A stretch of 64,000 bases of DNA from Macrocystis pyrifera. Lineage: Eukaryota > Sar > Phaeophyceae > Laminariales > Laminariaceae. The stretch spans positions 1,302,001 to 1,366,000 of the forward strand of contig JASSKH010000031.1 in NCBI GenBank assembly GCA_031763025.1, given 5' to 3'. The notes beneath the pieces are model-generated. The model worked only from the letters and a program-made list of their open reading frames with translations, made no database searches and was not told the DNA's origin. Within the stretch, counting starts at the first letter, position 1. Each line of letters starts with the position of its first letter. A program made the translations under genes and the position numbers. This document shows positions 1 through 52,390 of this stretch, one piece after another.

Positions 1-1212
1 CAGCCCGAAAGCGGTTATAACCCCATTAGAGACTGCACCTACCCACGTTTTTTTTTTTTTTTTTCGTGGGGGGGGGGGGGGGGTAGTTGTAATATTTATG
101 TGGTACAATTGTTGCAGTATTGGAAGGGTTGTAGCTGTTAATCCCTGCGGGACATCAAGGCGTGCCTTTACAGGAGAAAAGTGCACGCCTCGGAGAGGTC
201 ATCGATTGCTACTTGAGGATCTTAATCTTCCAGGACAGACGTACTCCTGATCTATCTGTATGATCTGTGTAAATCTAGCTCATGTTGCTGGGTGGGAGCC
301 ATATATAATCTGCAAGATCTAGGACATGTTTCCTGGGTTGGATCTGTAGTTTACAGATCCTGTACAACATACCATAGCGGTAAATTATGTTCTAGATGAT
401 GTAGATGATCTATCTACAGACGATCTAGATCGTGATCTGTCCAATGTATGAAAAAATGTGACGACTATAGCACCGGCCGCACTAAACAGCCTACCGTATT
501 TGAAGCTGTGGGTTGCGCCCGCAGTGCGCAGTGTGTTTGGGGGGCACCTCACGACACGCGCGCAGGCAGCATGACGATGCCTGTACTGCTGCTGTTTCAC
601 TCTCCCTGGAAGGTATTAATAGATGGCACGGCTAACATTTTGTTGTTTCCTTGTTGGTTATCTGATGACTCGTGCAACCATCAAGCATCAACGATAAAGG
701 TACGTTTGTACAAGGCGCTTCGCTCCGCGGGCGGCCTACGCCGCCCGCTACGCTCGCTCAGGAAGGAAACATCAAATTATGCGAAGCGGACAGAGGTCCA
801 TAATTGATTTTTTTTTTTTTATGGCCCCTGTAGTTAGCTGCAAACTGGCGACTTGATAATGCCAAGAGTCCCGCCGCCATGCTTCAGGAGAAAACAGCTC
901 GGACGCCACATATGCTTCGCGTCGCGGGCGGTTTTCCGCTACGCTCGCTCACACGTCGTACATACGTACATACCCCAGGTAGGGTAATTATTTTCTTCTT
1001 TCGATATGCTCTGTGTCTGTGTACTCGTCGTATGTACGAAAGATAGATCACAGAACGGCACAGCAACACAGCAAAAACAATGAAAATGAAACCGAAAATT
1101 TCCAAAAGAAATAAAATCCCCGTCCCCTTTCGTGTAATAATTTTCTACCTGAGTGGAACACCTTACACCAGTCAAAAAAAGAAAAAAATGAAAAACAGAA
1201 AAAAACTTACAG

Positions 1213-1389
1213 CAGAGCTTCTCTCTCAGCCTCGTACGCCGCCCACCCCTCTCGCGACCATCTCGCCACCGATTCAGTCCGGGTAAAGCTTCCCTCCCTG
1301 TCTTCCACGGTGAGCCCCGTCGCCCGCCTCGCGTGAAGCCCGGTGCTCACCGTGGACCTCGACGCAAGCTCGACAATGTTGGTGCTCAT
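1213..1389 (-). CDS. Possible first exon of a divergent unknown gene
   Basis: An ATG at 1387-1389 opens 59 codons starting MSTNIVELASRSTVSTGLHA and ending WAAYEAEREAL. They run into GTAAGT, a good donor, at 1212-1207. The composition looks protein-like (no homopolymers) and the region is GC-richer than its flanks. I recognise no family. No convincing second exon was found between 1 and 1200, so this may be chance. If real, it is transcribed away from gene 1. Confidence 0.3.
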
Positions 1390-3037
1390 TCGGGGTACCT
1401 CCCCCTTGTGACTCTCAGCCCGGTCGCAAAAATAAGCACCGCTTGAGTATTATCTTACAATCCCGAACGACCCTTAAATACTCGAACGTACTCTATCCAA
1501 AATCACAAATGGAGGCCAGACAGAGCCTATTGATGCATCCCTCGTGTCTCGAGGCACACGCGACGCCTAGGCACGAAAGCGGCGACCGCGCTCCTTGCAA
1601 CTCCCCCTCTACTCGCCAGCATCCGCTGACACCCGCGACGATGCCGGGTTCGCCCGCGCAACCGTGCTCGGAGTACACGCACGCACACGAAACGAAAGAA
1701 GAAAACAGGAAAGAAGGACTGAAAGTACAACGAGAAATGGAGAAAACAAAGACTCGCTGGAACGGTCCGGCAAGTAATAAACGGAGGCGATTCCCAAGTG
1801 GGAGCTCTGAGAGGCCAGGGATGTACCAACCGAGCACGCTCAGAGATTGAGATCTAAGTAAGTATATCTATGATGGCACCTACAGTTTATGAAGTCCTAG
1901 CAAGCGATGTCGAGAAGTAGAGTTGTTGTTGTCTTCACATTAAATCGGCCTTTCTACCCAGCTTCATCAGTAGACCCAGTGTCCGTCCTGATTCGTTATT
2001 CTAGAGAGATACTGATTCCGTGGTCACAGACTGTGAGACAGAGGAAGACCAAAAATAAAAAAAAATAGTCTCAAATTCAAGTGTCAAGCAAGTGAAATTC
2101 CAGCGTACCGGGTACGAGAACACAACAACACAAGCAAGACCTTGCGCGATGAATCTGGTTGGAATCAACTTGGTTAGGTTTCTGGTGGCCTGTTTCCTAT
2201 ACAAAAATGATCCCAACCTTATGGAACCACCGTCCTAAGAGTTAACCAAGCCCAAAACCTCAACGACAGGCGACCGGAGGAATAGCTGCGCCCACGGCCA
2301 CAGACCATAGCACATTGTACCCCGGCGATGGCGCCTCAAAATAAATCATGGCGGCCACAAGCCCAATTTTTCGGCCTGCTCGATCGGCCAACCATCACGA
2401 AAACCGAGCAAACGAGCAAAAAAACAGAGGATACGCTCGAGACCTCGATAGCTGCACCACCGTTGCTGTTCCGCACTTGGCGCTTGAGGGCTCCCTCCGC
2501 CCACCCAAGACACCCTGAGAGCGATAGCTTCCTATTCTGCGCCACCAAAAAGAAAAAAAAATGCTGGCGGCGGCGCGCACGCGACAACGCACACCTTCAC
2601 TCTCGTCTACGCTCGTCGCTGTTTGTCGGCTGGGCGTTGTGTCACTCGCTGCGTTATTCCAGGTTGTTTAGATTTTCTTTTTGTTGGACAATGGATGCGC
2701 CGTTTCCCAATAGGATACAAACACGTTTTTTTTTTCGAAATCAAATTTAAATTCATCGGAGTTGAAATTTTATTTCCAAATAACGAAATTTAGTGTTCCC
2801 CGTTAAGATGGGCTCTTACCGACGACTATTAAAAAACATGATCAAATTTGCACAAATATGACGAACTTATGCCGTTTTGGATGGCATATTATACTAGAGC
2901 CATATTTGTGTGATATGAGATTCGGCCGTTGCATTCTGTTCGCCGAACACTCTCCGGACGCTTTGGATTGGCCAAGCTTGCCCCGAGAGTGGCCTCGGAC
3001 CCTCGGGCCATGTCTGCTACCGGCGGGGTTTTGCGAG

Positions 3038-3260
3038 AATAATTGCTGCTGCCGCTGCTGCTGCATGCCTCTGCTGCCTGCTGCTGCTGCAGCTGCTGCT
3101 GCACGCTACTGCTACTGCCTGTAGTTTGCTGCTGCTGCTGCAGGCAAGTGTGCTGCTTGCTGCAGTGCTGTTGCTGCAAGCGCTGCGGCAAGCGAGCACT
3201 GCGCAAGCGCTGCTGCAAGCATGCGCTGCTGCAAACAAGAGAGCCACCTCAAGCAGGCAC

Positions 3261-3305
<45 letters not shown>

Positions 3306-3385
3306 CCGCTGCCGGTAGGTACTGCTGCTGGCAGCTGCAGGTAGGTACTGCTGCTGGCAGCTGCAGGTAGGTACTGCTGCTTGCA
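3038..3385 (+). repeat. CTG microsatellite and 26-bp tandem repeat
   Basis: Interrupted CTG repeats span 3040-3180, a pure (CTG)n tract lies at about 3260-3303, and three near-identical copies of a GGTAGGTACTGCTGCTGGCA unit follow at 3314-3380. The region yields poly-Leu, poly-Cys or poly-Ala/Gln peptides in other frames; none looks like a real gene. Confidence 0.85.
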
Positions 3386-4056
3386 TGACTTCTGTTCTGC
3401 TCTTTTTGTCCTGCAAGTGCTCCCGCTGCTGAAAGAAGTATTTTTTTTTTCCAACATGATAATCCAATATTTAACTTTTCTTCGTGTCCGATTATGCGCA
3501 TGCCGGAAGGTTTACGATTATGATTATCTTTCCGACGGAAATCCTTGGTGAACAAAAATAATATCGCCGACACTCAGTTTTTTTGCTGTATTATCTGTCA
3601 TGTTCCTAGTGTAGGGGCCACGGGAGTGTTTGTCGGGTCAAAATTTCGATTTTTTCTCAAAATTCAGTGTTTCGGGTGGTACTACTGCAGGTATTAAGGT
3701 ATAAAGAGGAGCCTCACAAAAATTGAGTGACTTGTGCCCCTGCCGTGCCCTACCAGCATGGTCCCACCCGTAGACGGTTGATAGCATCACCCTTCTCATT
3801 GATATTGGTCGCTATTCGTGGTTGACCCTTAACCCATACCTGGTATTTGGTACCTGGTAAGTCCTTAGCTCTTGATCTTTTGAGTGCTGCAGAAAGGCGT
3901 CTTCCGCGGAACATGGATGCGGGTTTATGCGTTACGTATCCCCTGGGTGCAACCCTGCACCCCCACTCGCTCCCCCCATTTTTTGTTTTGTTTGTTTTTG
4001 TCCGCCTGCCCACTCGTCCACCCGGGCTATATGTGTGTTCCTCTTTTGTTTTCGCA

Positions 4057-4392
4057 GGGCGTCTTGGGATTCGTGTCGAGGGCTAAGCGTTTCTGAGGCG
4101 ATGAGGCGGTATGCTCAGGGGGCCGACAGTTTGTGTCCCTCCCCACGCCCACCCCGCCATCTCGTCGCTGGAGCAGCCCGGGAAGAGGAAGAGGAGGAGG
4201 GGGAGAATGAGGGGGGTGAGGAAAATAAAGACGTGGAGGAGGAGGAGGAGGAGGAGGAGGGGAGTGGGGAAGAGGAGGGGGGCGGGGGTGGAGAAGAGGG
4301 GGTGGAGGGGGAGAGCAGGAGGGGGGGGGGGGGGAGAAGGGAGTAGCCAATATCAGTGGCCTTCTTTGCGGAGACCCCTCCGACTATCTCGG
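4057..4392 (+). CDS. Possible 5' exon of gene 1 (acidic, low complexity)
   Basis: The acceptor-like sequence CTTTTGTTTTCGCAG is followed by an open frame with an ATG at 4101 (MRRYAQGADSLCPSPRPPRH) and then about 60 Glu/Gly residues. A donor-like GTAACG is at 4393. The exon could supply the start of the reductase fusion, whose first certain frame lacks an ATG. No homology supports it, and the frame used is a guess. Confidence 0.2.
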
Positions 4393-4733
4393 TAACGCCC
4401 GTGCCAAAAAAAAAACAACTACGACGCCTCCCATGCTGACGGAAAACCTACCGACGGCGGCACGTCACTTATGGATGGTATGCCGCGAACCGACAGCAGT
4501 ATGTCGAGGACATCAAGGGTCACCCCAGGTTCGGCTGCGCGGGGGGGGGATAGTGCCTGAAGCCAGGCGTACCGGGAGACGGCGGGGAGGTATCGCGCGG
4601 CGTCAGGAAGTGGGTTTCCTTCCTGAGGCATCTTCGGGTTGGGTGGCGCCTGCTACAGAGGTCGCCGGGGATCGGAGGTTCAGAGTAACGGGAGCAGCGG
4701 CCAGTGTGGCAGCAGCAGCAGCAGCAGCAGTAG

Positions 4734-45698
<40,965 letters not shown>

Positions 45699-47424
45699 GA
45701 GATGTACGCGACTCTACCGGTGTCTATTTCGGTGCAACTCGAGCGAGCGAGAGGATGGGCTGTCGGCATGGTCAGAGAAAATATACTCGGCTCTGAAAAC
45801 CTGTAACCCTATACCTGATATCTTGTAGTATTTCCTATGCCCTGACCCCGACCGACCGCCTCCTGGGAACGCTCTCGGGATAGTTCTCGTGTGATGTTTC
45901 GGGAAAACTATCGGGAAAGTTCTCGAGAAATTCCTCGGGAGATTTCTCGGGAAAATTCTTGTCGGCGCGGCGCGTGGGAGGGGCGGGGGCGATCGACGAC
46001 TTACCCCACGGCGCGATGGGTGGAGGAGCATCACCGTGGTAGTGGGAGTTGTGAGTGGTGCCTAGAGACGGCCAGCATGTAGGTGGTGTAGGCGCTGCTG
46101 CTGTTTGCTGTCGCTCTTGGTGGCCGCAGTGTGATTTGACGTAATGCAAAGTGATGCTCGTGAGAGACTGCTGTTGTTGTTGGTAGTATCTTGCATGGCC
46201 CCGAGTGTTTGTCGTGCTTGATGAGGTTGTCGGTGACAGCTGCAGGCGAGCTTTGCTGGAGGCAAGGAGTGCCGGAGAGGGACTGTGGCTGGTGCAATGT
46301 GTAGTCGCAGGAGGCGGATTTGTTTTAGACGGACTTGCACTTGTTGCTCGGTTCATTGTGAAAATCCCAGTGTCAGTACCTGGTACCAGGTAGCGAGTAG
46401 AGGTGTACCAGGTAAATTGTTGCTTGCTGCCTTTGCAGTAAAGTGACGCAGCCCACCGTTTTGTGTCGCCGTTGTGGGCCGTTGACTCGGGGTGCCGCCT
46501 TCAGCGATACATCGATATATCACAAACTTTCAATACGATACATGATATCGAATTCCGATACTCTTGATATACCGAAACGTTAACGTCCGACACTACTATT
46601 AATAGCGCTTGCTGCGTTCGGTTCGGTTCAGCGAGGTATGCACGAGTTCTAGAGGCACCATACGTTTGTTTATTGCTGCCTTTGCAGCAAAGTGAGGTAG
46701 TCGAATCAATGTGAGCCGTTTCGAGTTTGGATGCCACCTACCCAGACGGCGGCATGCCTCGCCTTGCCGTATCGCTTGGAAGCAGCTCGTGTTGCGCCGT
46801 GGCATCGTGGGGCCATCCTTCCATTCCGATGCCAACGTATACCTGGTACCGGTTAGGCCACGATGGCCGCAAAATATAGGGACGTGATGGACAGTTTTGA
46901 CATGACCCCTCTCGGGCGTTCAGGGGGAATTCATTGCCGATAAAAAAAAAGTGACGACTCTAAGTACAGCGACAGCCACTTCGTGATTGCAAGATGACAC
47001 CTATTGGGGTGTCCGAGTTTTGCCATGCAAGGCAAGGAGTCGCACCGTGCGGCACGAGGGGGGGGGCAAGATTATCCCTACCCATACTTGTGGGCCTTCA
47101 CACGCTAAAGCTGGGGGTTGACGACGCTTCAGGCTGTCAACTGTTTTTTGTTTTTGTTTTTGTTTTTTAGTCTTTTATCTCGGGGTCCCGAAAGCGTCGA
47201 TGTGAACACCAAGCATTCCTTACATTTCCTTCTTCCAGAGTGGTTACCTGGTATACTAGAACTGCAGTATGTTCGATGTTTTTGTTTCGGGTGGTGTTAG
47301 TGGTAATGGCGATATCAGGGTGGTGGTTGGGGTGCTATATAGGGGTAGGGGTAGCAGATGGGGGGGGGGGGGGGGGGGGGGTGTCACATATGGCCGCAGT
47401 CGTTTGGGGGGGGGGGGGGGGGGG

Positions 47425-48595
47425 GGGGTACTCATTATCATGCATGGCCGTAGTCGTATGACCATAGACCCTCTCATTCTTGCAATGCCGGGACGGAGCA
47501 CGTCGGGTTTTCACCGACCAGGCAGACATTGCTTGCACCAAGCGCGAAGCGCCGTGAAGCGTCCGGCGAGTCGCATGTAAGGGTGAGCTGCATCCTACTG
47601 AGAACCGCTTTAGACGCAGATTTTCTTGTATATGGGTGACAGCATCAATGAGTTCAATTTAATTTCCGGTGTGGCCACTTTCAGAGACAGCAGTGGGAGT
47701 ACTATCTAACTGCCTCGTGGGTGCCTTACCATGTACCCACTGCGTATTACGATCATCCCCCTTGTGCGGAGTAAAGGTTCTCCCCGCACAAAAATGATCT
47801 AACTTGACCGCCAGCCGTGGTAACCGCCAAAAACAAAAAAACGGTGCCCTGGCTGTCTAGCTCACGCAGTGAGAGGCGTGTTTTACAGCGTCGTCGCCAA
47901 CCGACGCCAACCCAACCTATATTTATATATACCAGGTATATGAGGGGGGGGTGTACTCATTATCGTGCATGGCCGTAGTCATATGACCATAGACCCTCGC
48001 ATCCCTACAATGCCGGGACGGAGCACGTCGGGTTTTCACCGATGAGGGGGGGGGGGTGTACTCGATAGGAGAGATGTACTCGATCTCATGCATGGCCGTA
48101 GTCGTATGACCATAGACCCTCGCATCCCTACAATGCCGGGACGGAGCATGTCGGGTTTTCACCGACCAGGCAGACATTGCTTGCACCAAGCGCGAAGCGC
48201 CGTGAGGTGTCCGGCGAGTCGCAAGAAGGGTGAGCTGCATCCTACTAAGAACCGCTTGTGAGGCGGACTTGCATATGGATGACAGCTGCAATGAGTTAGT
48301 TTAATTTCCGATGTGGCCACTTCCAGAGACAGCAATGGGAGTACTATGTAACTGCCTCTTGGGTGCCTTACCTTGGACACTACGCGATACGATCAATTCC
48401 CTTGTGCAGAATAAAGGTTATTTACTTCGCACAAATGATCAAACTAGACGACCAGCTGTGGGCGACCGCAAAAAAAAACAAAAAAAAAAAAAAAACGGTA
48501 CCCTGGTTGTCTAGCTCACGTAGTGAGCGGCATGTTTTACAGTGTCGTTGCCAACCGACGCCAATCCAACTCATATATAATATATAATAGGGCCA

Positions 48596-48664
<69 letters not shown>
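47425..48664 (-). repeat. Two head-to-tail copies of the poly(C)-bounded repeat
   Basis: On the minus strand two near full-length copies (48595-47938 and about 47935-47425) follow each other. They share one end boundary and G runs on the + strand (48596-48664, 47400-47428). The copy nearer 48 kb has a duplicated tail (47945-48130). Confidence 0.8.
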
Positions 48665-48665
<1 letters not shown>

Positions 48666-49943
48666 GGGGGTTTCGTTTCGAAACAGACGCGGGGGGTTCA
48701 GAGATATTTGTTTGTGTCGGCCGTTTTTGTGGTGTCCAGGCAGCGTGCGTCGCCTCGCTGTTCGCTGGATAGGAAGAGTAGAATGTCGGCGCGACCCTTG
48801 CGAGTTGTTGCCGTGCTGTGGTCGTTCTGGGTAGGCAGGCCGGGTGGGGGGGGGGGGGGGTGGGGTGGGGGGGGGGGGGGGTATTTTCGTACAGCACACG
48901 CGAATAAAGTTGGTAGTGATCGATCGTGCGTCGACTTGTCCGCCTCTCAAACATGTTCTTACTGCCCGGTGCCCTGGTGTGCGGCTCCACGTTGAGGCCG
49001 TGATGTTGATCTCATGGACGACAACAGGAGCCCAAGCCAGTGGTCACGATAAGGCCTCGAAAGAGTCTACTTTACTGCATGTCAAACCTCATGCTTTATG
49101 GCAGACCTTCAGTTTCGTGTCAGACTTACTGCTGTGTGTTAGGGTGTTGCCGTTGTGTGTTGCCAGATCTCTAGTTCACCGCGTACGAAAGTGTAGTGTT
49201 AGATGCTGCTGTTTTGTTGCTTAGATAGCAGAGTAGCGGCAGCAGGTTAGTCACTGGAAGGTGGCTCGAGGCATGTCTGCTGTTGGTAGGACGCCAACAA
49301 ATGCAGTGTCCTGCACAATCTCATAACAATGTTGGGTGGTGTTCGATACCAGGCAGGTATCTGCTACCGAGGTCTTGTGCTTCCGCCTTGAGTCTATCTC
49401 CCACGTTCAGGAACAGTATGGTCAATCGACAAGAAGAGCAGGAGGAAGAGGGAGGCTGTTATGGTATCCCCTTTTCCGCTGTTGCGGAGTTCTGATTTGT
49501 AGCAAGTGTCCCCTCATCATACCTGGCAGGCGTTATCGCCTTCCTGGGTGGGGATTCTCTCGCCCATTCGTTCTGAAGGCATCCGGAGAAAGCTATTACT
49601 AGAAACAGTAATTTCCAAATACCATTACCACCTTATTGCATACAGTACTTATCGAATTTCGTCCAATTTTTGCGATCTTCGCAACTTGCGGTATTGGAGG
49701 AAATCTCGGGAAAAAGTATTTTCACACGTAGCGGTGTTACTACTCCTGTAGCGCTGAATATCGAACGAGAATCGAAGTTCTAAACGAGACCGATAAGTGA
49801 AAGAAACTAAGCGATACTACTGTACGATTTCAATATTTGATATATGGAAGCTTTCTTGCTACTCGCAATACTGGTAGGCTTAGTTTGCGTGGGCAATATG
49901 TGAACGTTTCTACCAGTAGCCCAACGGACTGAGACCTTAACGA

Positions 49944-49993
49944 ATGGCGTCGTCGGCAGGACCCGAACCTGCGCGTGAAAATCACAATGGGTT
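49944..49993 (-). pseudogene. tRNA-Ser-like 3'-half relic
   Basis: On the minus strand a T-arm (GCAGG, loop TTCGGGT, CCTGC) is followed by CGACGACG and CCA. It is preceded by a short variable-arm hairpin (GTGA-TTT-TCAC) and TGCTAAACCCAT, resembling the 3' half of eukaryotic tRNA-Ser with a GCT anticodon. The 5' half is absent: no pairing acceptor strand GTCGTCG and no matching anticodon stem lie upstream. The loop has G where an invariant A is expected. It is probably a decayed copy or a piece of a tRNA-derived repeat. Confidence 0.45.
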
Positions 49994-51167
49994 TAGCATT
50001 TCGTTCAGTAGTATATCTGCAAAAAAAAAAAAACAACTGGGTGATGCCAGGGGGACGGAAGAGTGCAAAACACGTTCGATACGCGTCGATTACATCGAAA
50101 CTTTCATTTTCGACATGATATCCAACACCACAGTAGTAGTGTTTCTTACTGTAAGGTCTGTCGCGCCTGAGCTACCGGTACGGGGAGCTTATACCGTAAA
50201 CTGGCGCAAAAACCACCGCTATACCACTTGGTAGTTTTCGAGGTAAATGGGTTCGGGATTTCTGTCAATGAAGACGACAGATAAGTGTGGACTGGTATAG
50301 GATTTACGTTTTAGAGACCCCAATCAACACCGGATTCACGTTTCAGACCCCAACTGACACTGAATATATTTTGCAGAGACCGAACAAATCTACACTGCTT
50401 TTCCATTTCAAAGACTCCAGCTGGCACAGGGGAATTGCAGCACGACAAGCGGTGTGTGTTGCCAGGTACTGGTACAAAATACCATCACAGACCAAGATAG
50501 TACCAGGTATAGCTGCGGCTGTAAGAACTCGTGCCCACAGCAGGATAATTGTACCTGTCGTCCACTAGTGGTCGGTCGGTCTCTTCGGCCATCTCGAAAG
50601 GGGTGTCCCTCTATTTTTGGCGCCGCGGAAATAAAAAAACTCGCGTTCGCTCGAAATAAAGATTTTGAATACTATTTTTGGTCGTCTTGAACCGCCACGG
50701 GCATCAAACACGCCACAGGATTTACCTATACCTCCCTCTACCTCAGCCCCCACCACTACCGACATCAACCAGAGATACGATCGAGGCTGCTTGCTGAAAA
50801 GTGAAGACAGACAAACACGAACACCGCGCGCAATAATTGCCACCCGAAAAAGCATCACAGCATGCACAGCATACAGGCAGGCAAGCAGGCAGCGCCCATT
50901 GCTTATCGCTGCTAATATGCGAGGTCCGTAACCCCCCCCCCCCCCCCGCCCCCCCGGCTCCGCGTGCGCTCGCAGCAAACAACCACACCGCTCGTTTTTT
51001 CTGGAACGACAAGATAGGACTAGCCAAGCCCAGCCAGGCCAAGCTACACAAAGTCAAGCCAAGCCAAACCGAGCCAACCAAAGCCAAGCCTAACCAGGCC
51101 ACGCGAAGCCAAGCGAAGCCGAGCCAAGCCAAACCCTTTTGACCCAAGCCAAGCCACGTCAAGCCAA

Positions 51168-51599
51168 AACAGGCGAAAGCCACGCCAGTACAAGCCAACA
51201 CACGCCAAGCTGTAACACAAAACAAGGCGAGGCAAGGAGAGGCAAGGCAAAGGCAAGGCAAGGCACGGCAAAACAAGACAAGGCAAGACACGATGACACG
51301 ATGCACCGCGCGGCGGACCTCGCCTGTCCACCCCGTACCCTCTCTTGCAGAACGCTCGCCCCAGACCAAACCAACAAAAGGTTAACAGGCGAAAGCCACG
51401 CCAGTACAAGCCAACACACGCCAAGCTGTAACACAAAACAAGGCGAGGCAAGGAGAGGCAAGGCAAAGGCAAGGCAAGGCACGGCAAAACAAGACAAGGC
51501 AAGACACGATGACACGATGCACCGCGCGGCGGACCTCGCCTGTCCACCCCGTACCCTCTCTTGCAGAACGCTCGCCCCAGACCAAACCAACAAAAGGTT
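51168..51599 (+). repeat. Exact 216-bp tandem duplication
   Basis: Copies at 51168-51383 and 51384-51599 look identical base for base. Each includes AAGGC-type repeats and a GC-rich half ending in CTCTCTTGCAG plus 40 bases. The unit is 72 codons long, so frames stay open through both copies. The identity points to a very recent event or an assembly artefact. Confidence 0.92.
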
Positions 51600-52267
51600 G
51601 TGAGCGCCACAGCAGCAGCACACCATGTGATCCGCCCTCCCCCACCCCCTCCACACACATACTCGCCTCCCCCCCACTATTAAAAAACAAACGATCATAT
51701 GACAAACCTGGAACCCAGAGCTGTTTAACCCTCACCCTACTGCGAGACATTTTCCCACACCAACTCCCTCACCCTACTTTGCTCTCAAAAACGAGGGTAC
51801 ATTTCCTAAATGGGGACAATCCACCACTCTTTCACTTGCCGCGAAAAAGAAATCCCACAATACGTTTCCGACTCCAAGCCGTTGGTACAGTGTTAGCTGG
51901 TTGGTTGCACAAAGGACCTACTTACACCGATACTACTATATCGATAAGTTGTTCCCTCTATTGTCGCAATATGTCCCCCCCCACCCCCGCCAAACGGATG
52001 CACTTGTGTATACGAGTACATATATACCAGAAAAACGTTTCGAGCGGGTTAAGAGATCAGGCCGTCAGACTGCATTTTGTTTTTGTTCTACTTGCCCGTA
52101 CAACAAAAATCCTACTTCCGCTAATCGAAGCACTCATGTTGAAGTGGGCGCAACCACGTTTTTGGGGGACACAACATACTCGAAATTAGTGTGGGACATC
52201 TTATTTTGTTCGCAGTAGTAAGAAAAAAAGAGTTAAGAAATGGACTTTTTTCTCTTTTTTTTTCCCC

Positions 52268-52390
52268 CTACTCGTCTGTGACGCAGCCCTCCGACGCGGA
52301 AGCCACGTTTTTGATGTACTTAAACAGCGTACCCTTCGTCGCTGGCAGCGGCGGTGGGGTCCAGTCTTGTCTCCGTGCGTCCAGCTCGGC
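52268..52390 (-). CDS. ilvD: DHAD last exon and stop
   Basis: Forty codons plus TAG follow acceptor [47 protein letters not shown]. The ending SASxGCVTDE is the family's usual C-terminus, so the stop at 52268-52270 is authentic. Confidence 0.95.
   Translation of the reverse strand, partial: AELDARRQDWTPPPLPATKGTLFKYIKNVASASEGCVTDE

Larger units (their letters stand above)
1..4733. other. Upstream region of gene 1, no firm gene
   Basis: The region holds a poly(T)/poly(G) stretch at 49-84, a copy of the GATCT-rich dispersed repeat at about 190-430, and two copies of a GC-rich palindrome-like stretch (717-761 and 915-952). CTG-rich sequence spans 3040-3390. A good acceptor (TTTTCGCAG at 4048-4056) is followed by Glu-coding purine repeats (4180-4340). 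Weak ORFs at 1443-1850 and 2328-2750 have no recognisable domain. A 5' exon and promoter of gene 1 probably lie here, perhaps from 4057 onward, but I cannot place them. Confidence 0.5.
45699..52267. other. Intergenic region between convergent genes
   Basis: There is no recognised gene. It holds repeats reading TTCTCGGGAAA (45880-45960), two minus-oriented poly(C)-bounded repeats (47425-48664), T- and AT-rich unique sequence, and a tRNA-Ser 3'-half relic (49944-49993). AAGCC repeats (51010-51300) and an exact 216-bp tandem duplication (51168-51599) follow. An ATG-started frame on the minus strand (46356-45835, 173 codons) is His/Ser/Pro-rich and unrecognised. I see no clear polyadenylation signal for either gene. 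Confidence 0.7.

Noticed and set aside
45835-46356. 173-codon minus-strand frame after the AGPS stop
   Set aside because: Its His/Ser/Pro-rich composition and a FPE/NFP repeat derive from TTCTCGGGAAA-type DNA repeats. No domain, no splice context and no homologue that I recognise.
51139-51603. 155-codon frame with a perfectly repeated peptide
   Set aside because: The repeat comes from the 216-bp tandem duplication, whose length is a multiple of three; the sequence is AAGGC-type minisatellite.
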